From Wyeomyia smithii (Eukaryota; Arthropoda; Insecta; Diptera; Culicidae): a DNA stretch of 64,000 bases. Below, piece after piece: positions 45,956-57,739 of this stretch. The stretch covers positions 79,075,542 to 79,139,541 of the forward strand of contig NC_073694.1 in NCBI RefSeq assembly GCF_029784165.1, in the 5' to 3' direction. Under the pieces are notes generated by a model. It was not told the DNA's origin and made no database searches. It saw only the letters and a list, made by a program, of their open reading frames with translations. Position 1 is the stretch's first letter, and each line of letters starts with the position of its first letter. The translations under genes were made by a program, and so were the position numbers.

Positions 45956-46329
45956 AAAAACCGGCGTCATAGTTAAATGCAAAATGTTATGTTAATGATT
46001 GAATGAATGTATGTAATGATTAAATGATGTTTTCAAATTACCTGATTCATGTAAGTGAATCGACCAGACAATAGTTTCTTTATTTTGTCAGTACCCAACT
46101 TATCAGTATTGGTTGCTGGTTGCACTGTTTCAACGATGCCAGCCTTCTGAACATCGGTTGATGCTTTATGAGTGGTGGTTTGGAGCTGCGTAATACATTC
46201 AAAATTTGCTAGAGCATCAAATGCATTATGCCCAACGTACATGCGTTGTACTGGTTCCAAATTTAATCAGTAAATGCGTTAATTTCGCTCATAATTGATC
46301 TGGTTACGCACACTCCAACTATTGCTGGA

Positions 46330-47030
46330 AAATTTGGAAATTTGGGTCTAGAGCTCTATAACAATATTTTAGAGAAAAACTTTCTTCTACAAAGTTGTTA
46401 CATATGCTAAAGCGCTTATAGAAAAAATTATCAAAATTAGGGTGACTAGAATTTTCGATGAAGTTAAGTATCTCACTTTTTTATCTTTGTAAATAGAAGA
46501 AAAAGTTATTCTACAATATTATAGCACCATAAATTTTAAGTAACTTCGTGAAAAAAAGTTTTTCTCTATCTTTGCGAACAACCGATTTATATTGAAAAAA
46601 CACATTTTGCGCACTTTTTAGTTTTGATTTTCATCTTAAAACTGTTTTTGAAAGACTTTTAGGGCTTTTTGAGAGAAACAGTTTGCAATGCTGACATCGT
46701 GAATAATTAAATTCTACTCAAAGTTATTAATGTTTTTCATTAAAAAATATGCGTTTTTCTTGGGTTTGTCTTTCTTTTTGGGGCAAACATCAAAAATATC
46801 AAATCTAGAAAATCTATAACGAGCGTCTTAGCAGAGTGATTGAGATCAATCAAAGGAAACCGATAACTATTTCTTTGATTGATCAAAAATATCTTGGTTT
46901 CAATTTAAAGGGCACATTTGATTCTATGAATGAAGATAATATGTTATTTTTTTAAATTTGAGTAAACTCAATTTAAAAACATGACAGAAATTTCAATATT
47001 TTCATATATTGTGCATATACAGGCGAACTT
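46330..47030. repeat. Family U repeat arm, forward
   Basis: GGAAATTTGGGTCTAGAGCTC, TAGAGAAAAACTTTCTTCTAC, AACCGATTTATATTG, TTGCAATGCTGACATCGTGAA and AAATATGCGTTTTTCTTGGG. Inverted counterpart at 50110-50700; partial forward counterpart at 48522-48900. It is broken at 47033 by a sequence starting CAGGCGAACTTCGATATAAGG. Confidence 0.8.
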
Positions 47031-47400
47031 CGATATAAGGAACCCTCGTTATAACGTACCTTCGATATAGCGTCACTCGATATAAGGTACATTTTACCTC
47101 GATATAAGGTACATATTTTTAAAATGTTACAAATAACTCCGAAATTGGTTTGAAAACTTCTATGAACAATATATTGGTTATCTTGTCAACGTCTCTGGTT
47201 ACTATTGATCATTTAGGAAATTTCCATAAAATACGTCACCTTAGCGAAAGTTTGAAAACACGTCCAAAAGATATAATGTTGCTGAAAAAACATGATATAG
47301 CGTGGTTGACATGGGGACCCGGGAAAAAATTTACGATATATTTTGTGATGAGAACAGTAAACGGACTAAATTTTTTTATTGTTCCATAAAAAACATGATA
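47030..47400. repeat. Possible pogo/Tigger-like MITE end (CTTCGATATAAGG repeats)
   Basis: TACAGGCGAACTTCGATATA starts the stretch and is followed by three further CGATATA(AGG/GCG) units; ATATAGCGTGG recurs near 47294. A start with CAG after TA suggests a Tc1/pogo MITE, but the other end was not found. Confidence 0.35.
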
Positions 47401-48521
47401 TTTTCATTGTAAGCTTGCAAACGTTTTTTGTTATAACTGTGTTTTAATAATGTTTTTTGTTCTTGAATCTACCACCGACAATAATTTTACCATGAAAAAC
47501 ATTGTCAGTGACTTCTAAATATATGGGAAAAGAGCCAGGAAAAATGCTGTTAAAATATATAACAACCCCTCTGTTTCATGGTAAAAATGGCTAAAAATAC
47601 TGTTCTAGGCAATAATATTTAATGTAAAAATGATTATTTACAATGAAAAACATAGTTAAATTATGGTTAAACTACGTACAATTACAGCAACTTTTAAGGT
47701 TTTTCTGATGTCATTTTTTCGGGAACAGAGGAGCTTATAAAAAAAATAACTCAAAGTTTAATCCCTAGAGAATCGGGTCGAAATTTTAAAAATACAAAAT
47801 TTTATTAAAATTTGAATTCCTAGAATTGTTAAAAAAATGTTCCATAACCAGTATTTTTTTTCAAAAACCGCACTTGTACACCCTAAGCAGAAGCAAAAAA
47901 TTTTGATTTGAAAAGTGCATTTTTTATAAAAAACATCATAAAACCTATAAAAAGGTGGAAACATGCTTAAGGTATGTTCAGCAGGATAATGTATTTCTCA
48001 AATATGGAAAAATGTTCAGAATATAGTAGGCCTCTGAAATCACAACAGAAAAAGTTGATTGGTATTTTTTGATTTTCAAACATTTTAGGAATGTGTGTGT
48101 AAAACTACCTGTATGTTGTCGATTTTCAAGAGATAGAAGCGTCTTCAGCAAAAATTTTCTACATAAGATTACCTACAACTTTGCTAAAGACTTAACATTG
48201 ATTTGACAAGTAATAAAAAAAAATTCATCTCACTTTTAGGCAGATTAATCAAAAATCGTTTTGCATCAATATTTCTTCTTAAGATATACAAAAACTTTGT
48301 CCAATACACTTTATACCAGTGTGCAAAGTGCAATTTTGGGCGTTCAAGCCGTCACTTTGAAATGCAATGAAGAAAATACAGATTCTGAAATCCTGAAGGA
48401 CGAGGAAATTATTGAAAAAGTTCTCAACCCGTAAGCAGATATTCATGGTTCTTATTCATCGGATCAAAAAATAAATAACAACGAGAAGAAAAAAAGAAGT
48501 AGTTTCAATAAAAACTCGTAT

Positions 48522-50716
48522 GAATGCACAATGGTCCAGAAACCAGATTTAAGGGGAAATTTGGGTCTAGAGCTCTACACACTAAACACACTTTGCGCTC
48601 TAACTTTTTTATTTCAAGTTTCATCTCAAAACTGTCTTTGAGCGACTTTCAGAACTTATTAAGAGAAACAATTTGCAATGCTGACATCGTAAATATCTCA
48701 ATTTTACTCAAAGTTATTAACATTTTTCATCAAAAAATATGCGTTTTTCATTTGTTTGTCATTCTTTTTGGGCCAAAAAAAAATTTCTTGGTCTCATTTT
48801 GAAGGGCATACTTGACTCTACAAATGGAGGAATTTTAAAAAATATGTTATTTTTTAAATTTGAGTAAATTCAATTTAACAACAAGACGAAAATTTCAATA
48901 ATTTTATACATTATGCATATAAAAGAACCAAGATTTATTTTTTGGTATTTTTTCATATAACTAGGAATAATTACCTTTGATTTGATCCAAAAAGATTGAA
49001 AATCGATCAACTGGTTCAAATATTATGAATTTTTTTAAAAATGAAATACATCGAACACAGTTGTTTTTTATATTGCAAATTGTTTCTCTTAAAAAGCTCT
49101 AAAAGTCGTTCAAAGACGTTCAAAAGTCGAGATGAAACTTGAAATAAAAAAGTCAGAGCGCAAAATGTGTTTTTTTCAATAAATCGGTTGTTTTCAAAGA
49201 TAGAGAAAAACTTGTTTTTACAAAGTTACTTAAAATTAATGGAGCTAAAACATTGTAGAACAAGTTTTTCTTCTATCTACAAAAATAAGAAAAGTTAGAT
49301 ACTTGATTGCATCGAAAATGTTGGTCACCCTAATTTTTGATAATTTTTCAATAAGAGCTTTATCATATGTAACAACTTTGTAGAAGAAAGTTTTTCTCTA
49401 AAATGTTGCTATAGAATGTAAATAGGTGGTGAAAAAAAAGTAATGATAACATAACGGCTTGAATTTTTTTTCTAGATGACATACTTTTTGGAAACAAACT
49501 ATCACACTAAAGGTCTCCTAAAAAGCCAAAAAAAACTGTGTGATTCAAATTGTACTTAAAACGAGTTGATTCACATTTATAGTTGGATACTATTTCCAAA
49601 ATAAACTATACGTAGATAAATGACAACTAAAAAACTGTAAAAGCTCACAGGGCTATTTTTTGGTATTTTTTCTTAAAATCAAAAGTAGACTTTTAATTTG
49701 ATCCTTAAAGATCGAAAATCGATCAATTGGTTCAAAAGTTATGAATTTTTGAAAAAAAATACATCGAATAAAGCCGTTTTCTATGGTCACCCAAAAAATT
49801 TCGGAGCTAGTCCCCCTAACGACTCAACAAAAGACTAGGGGTTTAATTATTTTCAACATAGATACATCCATGCAAGTTTGAGTACAATTGAAGAACTTTG
49901 CGTGACCAATTCCGAAAGAGGGTGACCTTAATTAACGGCTGTATTCGATGTATGTTATTTTCAAAAATATTCATAACTTTTGAACCAGTTGATCGATTTT
50001 CGATCTTTTTGGATCAAATTGAAGGTTATTACTTCTAGTTTTAAGAAAAAATACCAAAAAATAAACCTGTGTGCTTTTATATGCATAATGTATGGAAAAT
50101 ATTAAAATTCTTGTCATGTTTTTAAATTAAATTTACTCAAATTAAAAAAATAATATATTTTTAAAAATTTCTTCATTTATAGAGTCCAATGTGCCCTTTA
50201 AATTGAAACCAAAAGATATTTTTTATGTTTACGCCGAAAAGAAAGATAAACCTAAGAAAAACGCATATTTTTTTATGAAAAACATTAATAACCTTGAGTA
50301 GAATTCAAATATTCACGATGTCAGCATTGCAAGCTGTTTCTCTTAAAAAGCCCTAAATGTCGTTTAAAAACAGTTTCAAGATGAAAATCAAAATTAAAAA
50401 GTTAGAGCGCAAAATGTGTTTTTTTAATATAAATCGGTTGCTTGTAAAGATAGAGAAAAACATTTTTTACCAAAGTTACTTAAAATTAATGGAGCTATAA
50501 CATTGTAGAATAACTTTTTCTTCTATTTTCAAAGATAAAAAAGTTAGATACTTAACTTCATCGAAAATTTTGGTTACCCTAATTTTGATAATTTTTCTAT
50601 AAGCGCTTTATCATATGTAACAACTTTGTAAAAGAAAGTTTTTCTCTAAAATATTGCTATAGAACTCTATCCCTAAATTTCCCCCTAAATTTGGTTTCTG
50701 GACCATTGTGCGAAAT
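48522..50716. repeat. Large foldback element with CACAATGGTCCAGAAACC ends
   Basis: GCACAATGGTCCAGAAACCAG at 48521 and its complement GTTTCTGGACCATTGTGC at 50697-50714 mark the two ends. Long, diverged inverted arms lie inside: the forward half shares GCTCTAAC, CTGACATCGTAAATATC and AAAATATGCGTTTTTC with the inverted half. Another inverted segment lies at 49070-49420. Frames are AT-rich and non-coding. Confidence 0.75.
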
Positions 50717-50719
50717 CAA

Positions 50720-51660
50720 ATAACTCAAATAATCACATATCCATAACAGTTGATTTTTTTTCAAGGGGAAATGCAAAACTTGGAATTGCAGGGTTGTTTA
50801 AAAGAGATTACTCTGGTTGTTTTTCTACATCAAAAACCAACAATACCAATATCACATAAAACACTACTAGGTTTGCAGCCCTTACGACTCATTTCAACTT
50901 GCCGCCTAAGGCGGGGCAAGGTGAAATACTAAATTTTGATGTGTTAAATACTCGTTTAGGCCTCTGTAACTTAATGATTTCGATTGCATTGAGCTGACTC
51001 ACTTAATTGTGCATCATATACCAAACCCTCAGATAAACAGACGTGCCTTTTATGAGTGTGTGTGAACGCTGCTTATAGCGAGGGGCAAGACAGCTTTTAT
51101 CTGAGTTAGTCTTATGCTTGCTTGAGAAAAAGAAAAAAATATATATGAACGGTGAGACCGAGCAACATTTTGAGGATGGATATTCAGCGATACGAGATTT
51201 ACTCAGATTTGCTCTTTATTTTTCAGGTTTTTTCACAAAAACTGAAAAACTCAAATTTACTTACTGTCTTACCCCTCGGCTTATAGCAACACCAGCGGCG
51301 TTACTGCCCAATTACCAAAATTTCAAAATAATCGATATTTATCTGGACGAAGAAACCGCCATCGATCATGTTGTATGAACAAAAAAAAACGTTAACGACA
51401 TCTGTTTGTCTCTGCCGAAGCTGTAGCCAAAAATCCATATCGGTAGGACCCCGTTCTTGCAAAATCGACATATATGACGTTGTTCTAACGTAAATTCGGT
51501 TTATAGTAAATTCTGGATGATAATAACCAATTCCGATGTAAAAATAGTCGATTCGAATCTTCATTTCAACTTGCCCCAGAGGCGAGAATGTGGCGAGCTG
51601 AAATGCCTAAAAATTCATGCCAAAATAGATACTTACTGTGTCTTTTTTAAATTATTACAC
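50720..51660. other. Spacer with unrecognised short frames
   Basis: A frame at 51118-51378 and overlapping minus-strand frames have no recognised motif. CTTGCCGCCTAAGGCGGGGC (near 50900) and CTTGCCCCAGAGGCGAG (near 51570) are related strings that may mark ends of another small element. Confidence 0.3.
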
Positions 51661-51676
51661 TTAATTAACACAAAAT

Positions 51677-51880
51677 GTTTTTCGGGAGCTTCGTAGCCGC
51701 AAGGTTAGAGTCCGCTTTGGTGAGCGGATGGTCGTGTCGTGTCGAATCTTAGTAGAATCAGACCATTTGGTTGTCAAAGGACTTTAGCATGGGTTTATTC
51801 TCAGGCTCCCCACCACATACCCTTCCTTCAATCTGAATTCTACAGAACCCCTGTTGACTCTCCTTCTAACATAAATAAGT
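51677..51880 (+). mobile_element. tRNA-derived SINE-like segment
   Basis: GGGAGCTTCGTAGCCGCAAGG gives an A-box-like TAGCCGCAAGG, and GTGTCGAATCTTAG about 50 bp later resembles a B box. The rest is unlike the SINEs at 13883 and 39700. Boundaries unclear. Confidence 0.45.
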
Positions 51881-52339
51881 CCCTATTATAATAAAACTGG
51901 TGTGATTAACGTATGAAAGTTCTCTCCAGGGAATTGTAACTAGGCGATATTGTTAGGATGGACAGAGGCTCGGTATAGTAGAGCTTGAAACGGAAAGGTA
52001 AAAATTACACAGACGGATATGAATGATAAGCGCATCACTTACTTCAATAATGATACTGCCAATAATATGAAGTGCGGAGTACAGAAAACACCTGGGCAAT
52101 ATCACAATAGATTTAATCTCTGGTCGCAGTGATGAGTCCACACAGAAAAAAACACTAAATGTTTACCTGACAACCAGCTTTGCTATAATAATTTATGAAA
52201 GAATATTTTCACCAACAAATCCAATCTTGAAAAATGTTTGAACTGAATTGACTGACATGATTCTAATGTTGTGGTTTTGATCACCTCCCTGATACCGTAA
52301 TCTCATTACCTATAGTTTGACAGTACCCCCATTATGACG

Positions 52340-52935
52340 AACCCCTCGATGCCCTCAGGGGAGTATCTTGGGCCCAATCTTAAATAACATTTTTACTTCT
52401 GGTCTTCCTGATTCACCACCAGGTTGTGAGAAATCTCTGTTTTGTGACGATACAAGCATTTCCGCAAAAGGAAAAAGCCTTCGTGTTATATGCAGTCGGC
52501 TACAAAAAAGTTTAGATATATTTTCTTCATATTTGCAGAAATGGAAGATTTCCCCTAATGCTTCTAAAACACAGTTAATTATTTTTCCTCATAAGCCAAG
52601 AGTTTCATTCTCAAACCCACCAATAACCACGTTATTAAGTTGAACGGTGTGGTCTTAAATTGGTCTGATCAAGTTAAATACTTAGGGCTAATTTATGATA
52701 AGAATCTTACTTTCAAGGAGCACATTGAACACATCAACAGGAATTCTAGACTTTGTTTCAAGAATAAACTGTTAATTTACAAACAAATTTTTAGGCCAGC
52801 AATGTTATATGCAGTTTCCATCTGGACAAGTTGTTGTGCAACCAGGAAGAAGACACTTCAAAGGATTCATAATAAACTTTTGAAAATGATTTTGAAGCGT
52901 CCTCACCATTTGTGGCAGAACACACAATATTAATT
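52340..52935 (+). pseudogene. Jockey-type LINE fragment, same family as 7372-11807
   Basis: Frames at 52368-52643 and 52640-52933 match the C-terminal half of that ORF2: GPILNNIFTSGLPDSPPGC, KSLFCDDTSISAKGKSLRV, then YLGLIYDKNLTFKEHIE joined directly to HINRNSRLCFKNKLLIYKQ. About 20 codons present in the other copy are missing at that joint, and a frameshift lies near 52640. It shares the FCDD box. Reads in the sense direction of licorne, 360 bp before exon 4. Confidence 0.85.
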
Positions 52936-53047
52936 CTGAATAGATATTAGTACATAAAGAAATCATTACAAACAAACAACAAACTATTCAAAAAAACCCT
53001 CGATGCCGAGCCCCAAACAACAATGGCCGCAAAGGAAAGACATCTGA

Positions 53048-53096
53048 CGTATAAAAAGTGATCAAAATATGACCACGTGGCTTAGGAATGGCCCCT
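53048..53096. repeat. Solo right end of a GACCACGTGG MITE
   Basis: GTATAAAAAGTGATCAAAAT then ATGACCACGTGGCTTAGGAA and GGCCCC match the right end of the element at 57351-57728. It lies about 200 bp before licorne exon 4. Confidence 0.6.
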
Positions 53097-53291
53097 TATT
53101 ATTGTATACCGCTGGTATCCGATATTCGTCCGAAAAAAGCGCCCGAATAAATTTGAAAACTATTTTCCTAATTTCTATTGAACTAAATAAAACTTAGTAA
53201 AATAAGTTCTTCGAATAATCAATGATAGAACTTAGTATTAACTTAATTCGGCTTCCATTTTTTTTTTCTCATAATTGTTTCGATTGTCCAG

Positions 53292-53824
53292 GTTATTTGG
53301 TAGACTCAGTAGCAAAAACCATAGATGCTGGATGTAAACCTTATATGGCACCAGAAAGGATAGATCCTCAAGGTTAGTAGCTAGTTGATTGATGTCGAAG
53401 ATACTTCAACGAATTGTTTATATTTTAGGTAATCCTGGTGAGTATAACATCAAATCCGACGTGTGGTCACTAGGTATAAGCATGATTGAAATGGCTACCG
53501 GAAATTTCCCCTATAGTACGTGGGGTTCTCCATTCGAACAATTGAAACAGGTAAAATCCTTTAAACTACATTCAATTTTTACTAATGTACATCAAGGTTT
53601 TGGTCCTTATACAGGTTGTTAAAGACGAACCGCCGCGATTAAAATCAGATGAGTTTACTGACGTATTCAAAAATTTCATCATTGCTTGCCTGCAAAAGAA
53701 TTTTCAAACTCGATTCAACTACGAACAGCTACTTGATCACCCATTTATTCAGGAGCACACGGAAAAAACTACAGATGTTGCGTCTTTCGTTAGCGAAATA
53801 CTGGATATAATAAGCACAGCTTAG
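53292..53824 (+). CDS. lic: licorne (MKK3/MKK6), coding exons 4-6: activation loop and C-lobe
   Basis: Exons 53292-53372, 53429-53550 and 53615-53824 (stop TAG). They continue the exon 3 glycine with GYLVDSVAKTIDAGCKPYMA: Ser and Thr of SVAKT are the phosphorylation sites that switch MKK3/6 on (Ser207 and Thr211 in human MKK6). APERI, SDVWSLGISMIEMA and the C-terminal helix region (KNFQTRFNYEQLLDHPF) complete the C-lobe, and the protein ends VSEILDIISTA. Phases agree across all joints: 1, 1 and 0. The introns within this block are 56 and 64 bp, in contrast to the 19.4-kb intron before it. Sequence from here and from exons 1-3 gives one uninterrupted kinase, so the gene is probably functional. 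Confidence 0.95.
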
Positions 53825-54167
53825 CGATCGATCCTGGTGATAAATCAACGTTTAGTTAGAAGTTTTATTGCGGTTAAAATATTACTGCTACATAAAAGGA
53901 TTTTTTCTTTACGATTTAATTTGCCACAACTAAATGCCATATATTTGTGTTTTACTCTTCACTTATCGTGCGATTAAATTAGATTCACAAAAGAACCGAT
54001 GAAAGTATATCCAATGCCTGTTAAAAACATAAAATGAAGAAAATATTTTCACAAATCCCAGTTATCGTGTATTTTGTACAAATTTGTCAATTCTAACAAT
54101 GTTAGCAATTACTCTTCCACCCGTCATAGGTAAAATTAAATTATATATAATTTGTTTTATTACACGA

Positions 54168-54173
54168 AATAAA
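54168..54173 (+). terminator. Candidate polyadenylation signal of licorne
   Basis: AATAAA about 345 bp after the stop codon, followed by G/T-containing sequence. Other A-rich hexamers lie closer to the stop, so this is one candidate. Confidence 0.35.
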
Positions 54174-54179
54174 TTGGAA

Positions 54180-55020
54180 TGCTCTGTAGAATGGAAGGGG
54201 CTTTCTTCATCGTTCCGTTCGCCAAATATCACATACCTCTACTATAATAGAAACGATATCTAGGATAACGCTAAGTCTTTTATTCGCGGAATAAATTATC
54301 ACCAATGAATGCTGCTATAAATGGTCTATCGTTCGAGATTTGTTTATCTCATCGAATGATCGCAATTCTACATTTGTTTTCCAGAAGCACATTTCCGAAA
54401 GAAGTTTAGTATAAGCGTGCCTAAAATGAAAAAAAAAAGCTTTTATTTAGAAATATATTTTAGCTTCTTGGTTTCTTTGATGTAAGTATCGAATTAAAAA
54501 CAACTTTACGTAGAAACACGTGGATGCAACCAAAATAAACAAAAGCTGCAATTCTAAAAGAAATCGGTACAATATTTATCATTAGATCACGAATCAATCA
54601 ATTTTCAAGACATCCCATCGCTGTGGAATCATTTTACTGTTCAAAATGGTCGTGAAATATTTCCACGCGAAACGTCGCTTATTCCGTTTTCACTTCAGTG
54701 ATATTACCAGCGTTGTTAAACTCGCTCGCAAATAGCATGCGATACTCCAAGTGGCGTTCTCGCCGCTACCAAAATCTCACACTAGAGATACTCCTGTCGT
54801 ACTGTTTCTCGTTCTCTTTTACTTTTTTTATTTCACACTACCGAGCGTTGATGCTTGCGAGTTTTCTCACACACACTCGCTCGTGTACTTTCCCACTCGC
54901 GAGTACCTCCCTTTCTCGCGAGCACAACCAGCGGAGGTGATTATTAAGACCGTCAAAACGCATTATGACGATACGGAGTGACAAGGCACGACGAAGCGGA
55001 GTGGCAAAAAGAATATTTCG
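54180..55020. other. Spacer between licorne and the hAT MITE
   Basis: No gene recognised. CTCGCGAGTACC and similar CTCGC strings near 54868-54922 form short inverted motifs; ORFs there are on both strands and lack domains. Confidence 0.35.
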
Positions 55021-55029
55021 ACGAGTAGG

Positions 55030-55419
55030 CAGGGATGCCACATATACAGATTTATCAGTTCTTATACAGATTTTTTGTGTATTTTTCATACAGACATCTG
55101 TATATACAAATTACAGATTTTCTAGAAATAGTACAGAACTATACAGTTTTTTTTTTGATTTTCATGAGGTCGCGAAATGAACTTTTCGATATAGTTGAAA
55201 ATCGAAAATTAACTCAAATGCTATTGAGCGTGTTAGAGTTTTCATTATATTTATATGTTACGCGTAAACGTGTGCATAAATGAGTCAATGAACAAACTAT
55301 GTTGCGTTTTTTTCTTCTAAGGGATATGTTGAGTAAATATGCAGAATTTTATACAGATTGAAATATCACCAAGGAGATTTCCTGAGATTCGAAATACAGA
55401 TAAAAATGTGGCATCACTG
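55030..55419. mobile_element. 390-bp hAT MITE with 8-bp target duplication
   Basis: Ends CAGGGATGCCACAT and, inverted, CAGTGATGCCACAT. Flanked by the perfect repeat CGAGTAGG (55022-55029 and 55420-55427). The interior repeats ATACAGAT. No transposase. Confidence 0.88.
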
Positions 55420-56069
55420 CGAGTAGGTATTCCGATACCCTACACGTTCAAGCATGCGATTCTATATAGATTTATCACCCCACTTTCGGCTGTCGGTGCA
55501 CGATGCAAAACTGCTTGGCATCAGTTCAGCGATTGACAAACCGCATGCGTGAGTCGGTGAACGAAGCATTTTCGTTTTCGGGCACATTTTTTCAAGCACT
55601 CCTAGTCAAGTACTCTTATTCGAGTACTCGCGTACTCGGCGTGAGTAAAAAGATAGAAGAGAATTTGCGAGCGGTTGTATGCTGGCTGCTGCTCTGGCAA
55701 GTGCGTGAATAATAAAGAGTGTCTCGAAGGTGTGTGTGCGAACGACTGGAGAAGCGTAGCACACATCTAATTCTCAAGCAGAAAGGAGTGGATATGTTAT
55801 GCTTCTCGCTCGTTTAGCAACGCTGGATATTACACTCATGATAACCCAGATTTCACGGCAGATGCCACTTTGCGACGTGTTTCCCACTTAGGTTAGGCCC
55901 TTTAATAGGGCTTTATTCACTTCACTCTGATTTCACCCGTAATAAGCACCAATGCTAATCAGTATTTTGAACAACTCTTCCGAAGACACCAAAACCCAAA
56001 AATGTAAAAAAAAAGTGAGAAAAGACTTTTGACCGCCTTTTTTTAAAACGGCTTCACTGTACGATGGCC

Positions 56070-56462
56070 CTTTACTGACATGAAGCATGGACGCTGAAGG
56101 AAGCTGATCGAAGAGTGCTCGGAGCTTTTGAGCGTAAAGTTCTGCGGTCGATATTTCGCGGTAAATTGGAAGATGGTGTGTGGCGCAGACGCTTGAATCA
56201 CGAATTGTACCAGGTAAACAAACATGCTGATATAGTGAAGGCAATACAGCGGGGCAGGCTTCAGTGGGCTGGACATGTAGCCAGAATGCCTGATGAGAGA
56301 GCCGCCAAAACTATCTTCAGTAGAGAAACAGGAAGAGGCCGCCGACTCCGTGGTAAGCCTCGCACGCGATGGACGGCGCGGTGGAAGAAGATGCATGATC
56401 TGCTGGTGTATGAGGAGACTAAAGAACGGCTGCCCAAGACAGAAGAAGCTGGACATCTCTAA
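56070..56462 (+). pseudogene. RTE-like LINE ORF C-terminal fragment
   Basis: The frame reads EADRRVLGAFERKVLRSIF, LNHELYQ, RLQWAGHVARMPDERAAK and a basic GRGRRLRGKPRTRWTARW motif, then stops. The GHVxRM and GRRxxGRPRxRW motifs are C-terminal to the RT in many non-LTR elements. No RT or tail remains. Confidence 0.7.
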
Positions 56463-57350
56463 TTCGCTTGGCCCTAGACCGGTAAACGGACGTTAGCCAA
56501 CAAAGTAAGGAAGTTCATGTGAAAATGCAATTGCTATGTATTTATTGCATGGAATACACGGTCCACTGCTCTGATACTCTATCCAATCGATTTGCAGTCT
56601 TCAGCAAAGTTTCTCGGTGTAGTAAGACCTTCAATTTGACGTTTAGTTAAGTTCGTGATTTGGCCGCAGAGGTGGCACTTCAACGCTAACTTTTTATTCT
56701 TACACGCTAAAGCTTTGCAATTTTCGACAAAGTTTTAGATCATAAAATTTTATGGAACTTCATAGAAGACAAAAAAATCTGTCTCTTTAAATTTTGGAAA
56801 TACACAAGTTTTTGTTGAATATGTCTGAATTCACGTTTTTTGGTTATTATTTTGTGATTCAGGAATTTGCGTATTCTTTGGTGAGTGTAATGTTGAATGA
56901 AAATCAAATAATCTCCGACTTCTAGAAAACATAACGTCTGAAAAAGTGCCGTTTTAAAAATTCTGCCAAAAGGCTTGAGAAACGTAATAAAGCGAAAAGC
57001 CCATAACAGAAATTGATTCCAGATTGAAAAAAACAGTTCGAAGGATTAGAGAAATGCCCAGAAAAATAGCTAAAAAATTATTTCTAATCTTATAACTTAA
57101 ATACCAGAAAAATACCAAACTGAAGAAAATTTCATATTTCAGTTTAAAATGCCCTCGTAAATATAGTTTAAAACATCTGAAAACACTTTCGAAGACTTGA
57201 AAGAATGAAAAAGAGCAAAAAAAAAAGAAAAAGAAAGAAAACTCTTGAATTTGGTTCGAATTTACAAAAAGGAAAGGCGAAAAGAAAAAGATTGTAGTTC
57301 AGCCTAATGGTTGAACAACGCTTCCTAATGAAAGAAAAGGGCAAAGTAGA

Positions 57351-57728
57351 GGGGCCGTTCCTAAGCCACGTGGTCATAAAGAGGGGGACGGGGGGGTTTG
57401 TCAAAAGACCACGAAAGACCACGCACGGGGGTGGAGGGGGTTAACGAAATGACCACGTGGTCTTTTTTCCTGACTTATAATTTATTGTTGCCACCAAGTC
57501 AAGAATGAAGCTTTTGCATTTTAGAAATATCGAATGTACTGAAAGTTTAATAATAAAAATGTAAAAAATTTAAGAGAATTTTTGGCACTTGACAAAAGAA
57601 AAGACCACGTGGTTAAAGTTGTCAGGGGGGGGGGGGGGTGCCAAAAGACCACGAAAGACCACGGGAGGGGGGGTACGGGGGGTATAAAAAGCGATCAAAA
57701 TATGACCACGTGGTTTAGGAACGGCCCC
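57351..57728. mobile_element. 378-bp MITE with GGGGCCGTTCCTAAGCCACG ends
   Basis: The left end GGGGCCGTTCCTAAGCCACG and the right end CGTGGTTTAGGAACGGCCCC are inverted copies with one difference. The interior has GACCACGTGGTC palindromes and G-rich tracts (AGACCACGAAAGACCACG appears twice). Target duplication not settled. A solo end is at 53048-53096. Confidence 0.8.
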
Positions 57729-57739
57729 GAGATTGATTC

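Larger units (their letters stand above)
33899..53291 (+). other. licorne intron 3, 19.4 kb, packed with mobile elements
   Basis: Donor GTTAGT at 33899 and acceptor TTGTCCAG ending at 53291; joining restores SGYLVDSVAKT with matching phase. The content is described in separate entries: pogo, mariner, MITEs, SINEs, LINE ends, hairpins and large inverted repeats. The other licorne introns are about 50-65 bp. Confidence 0.93.
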
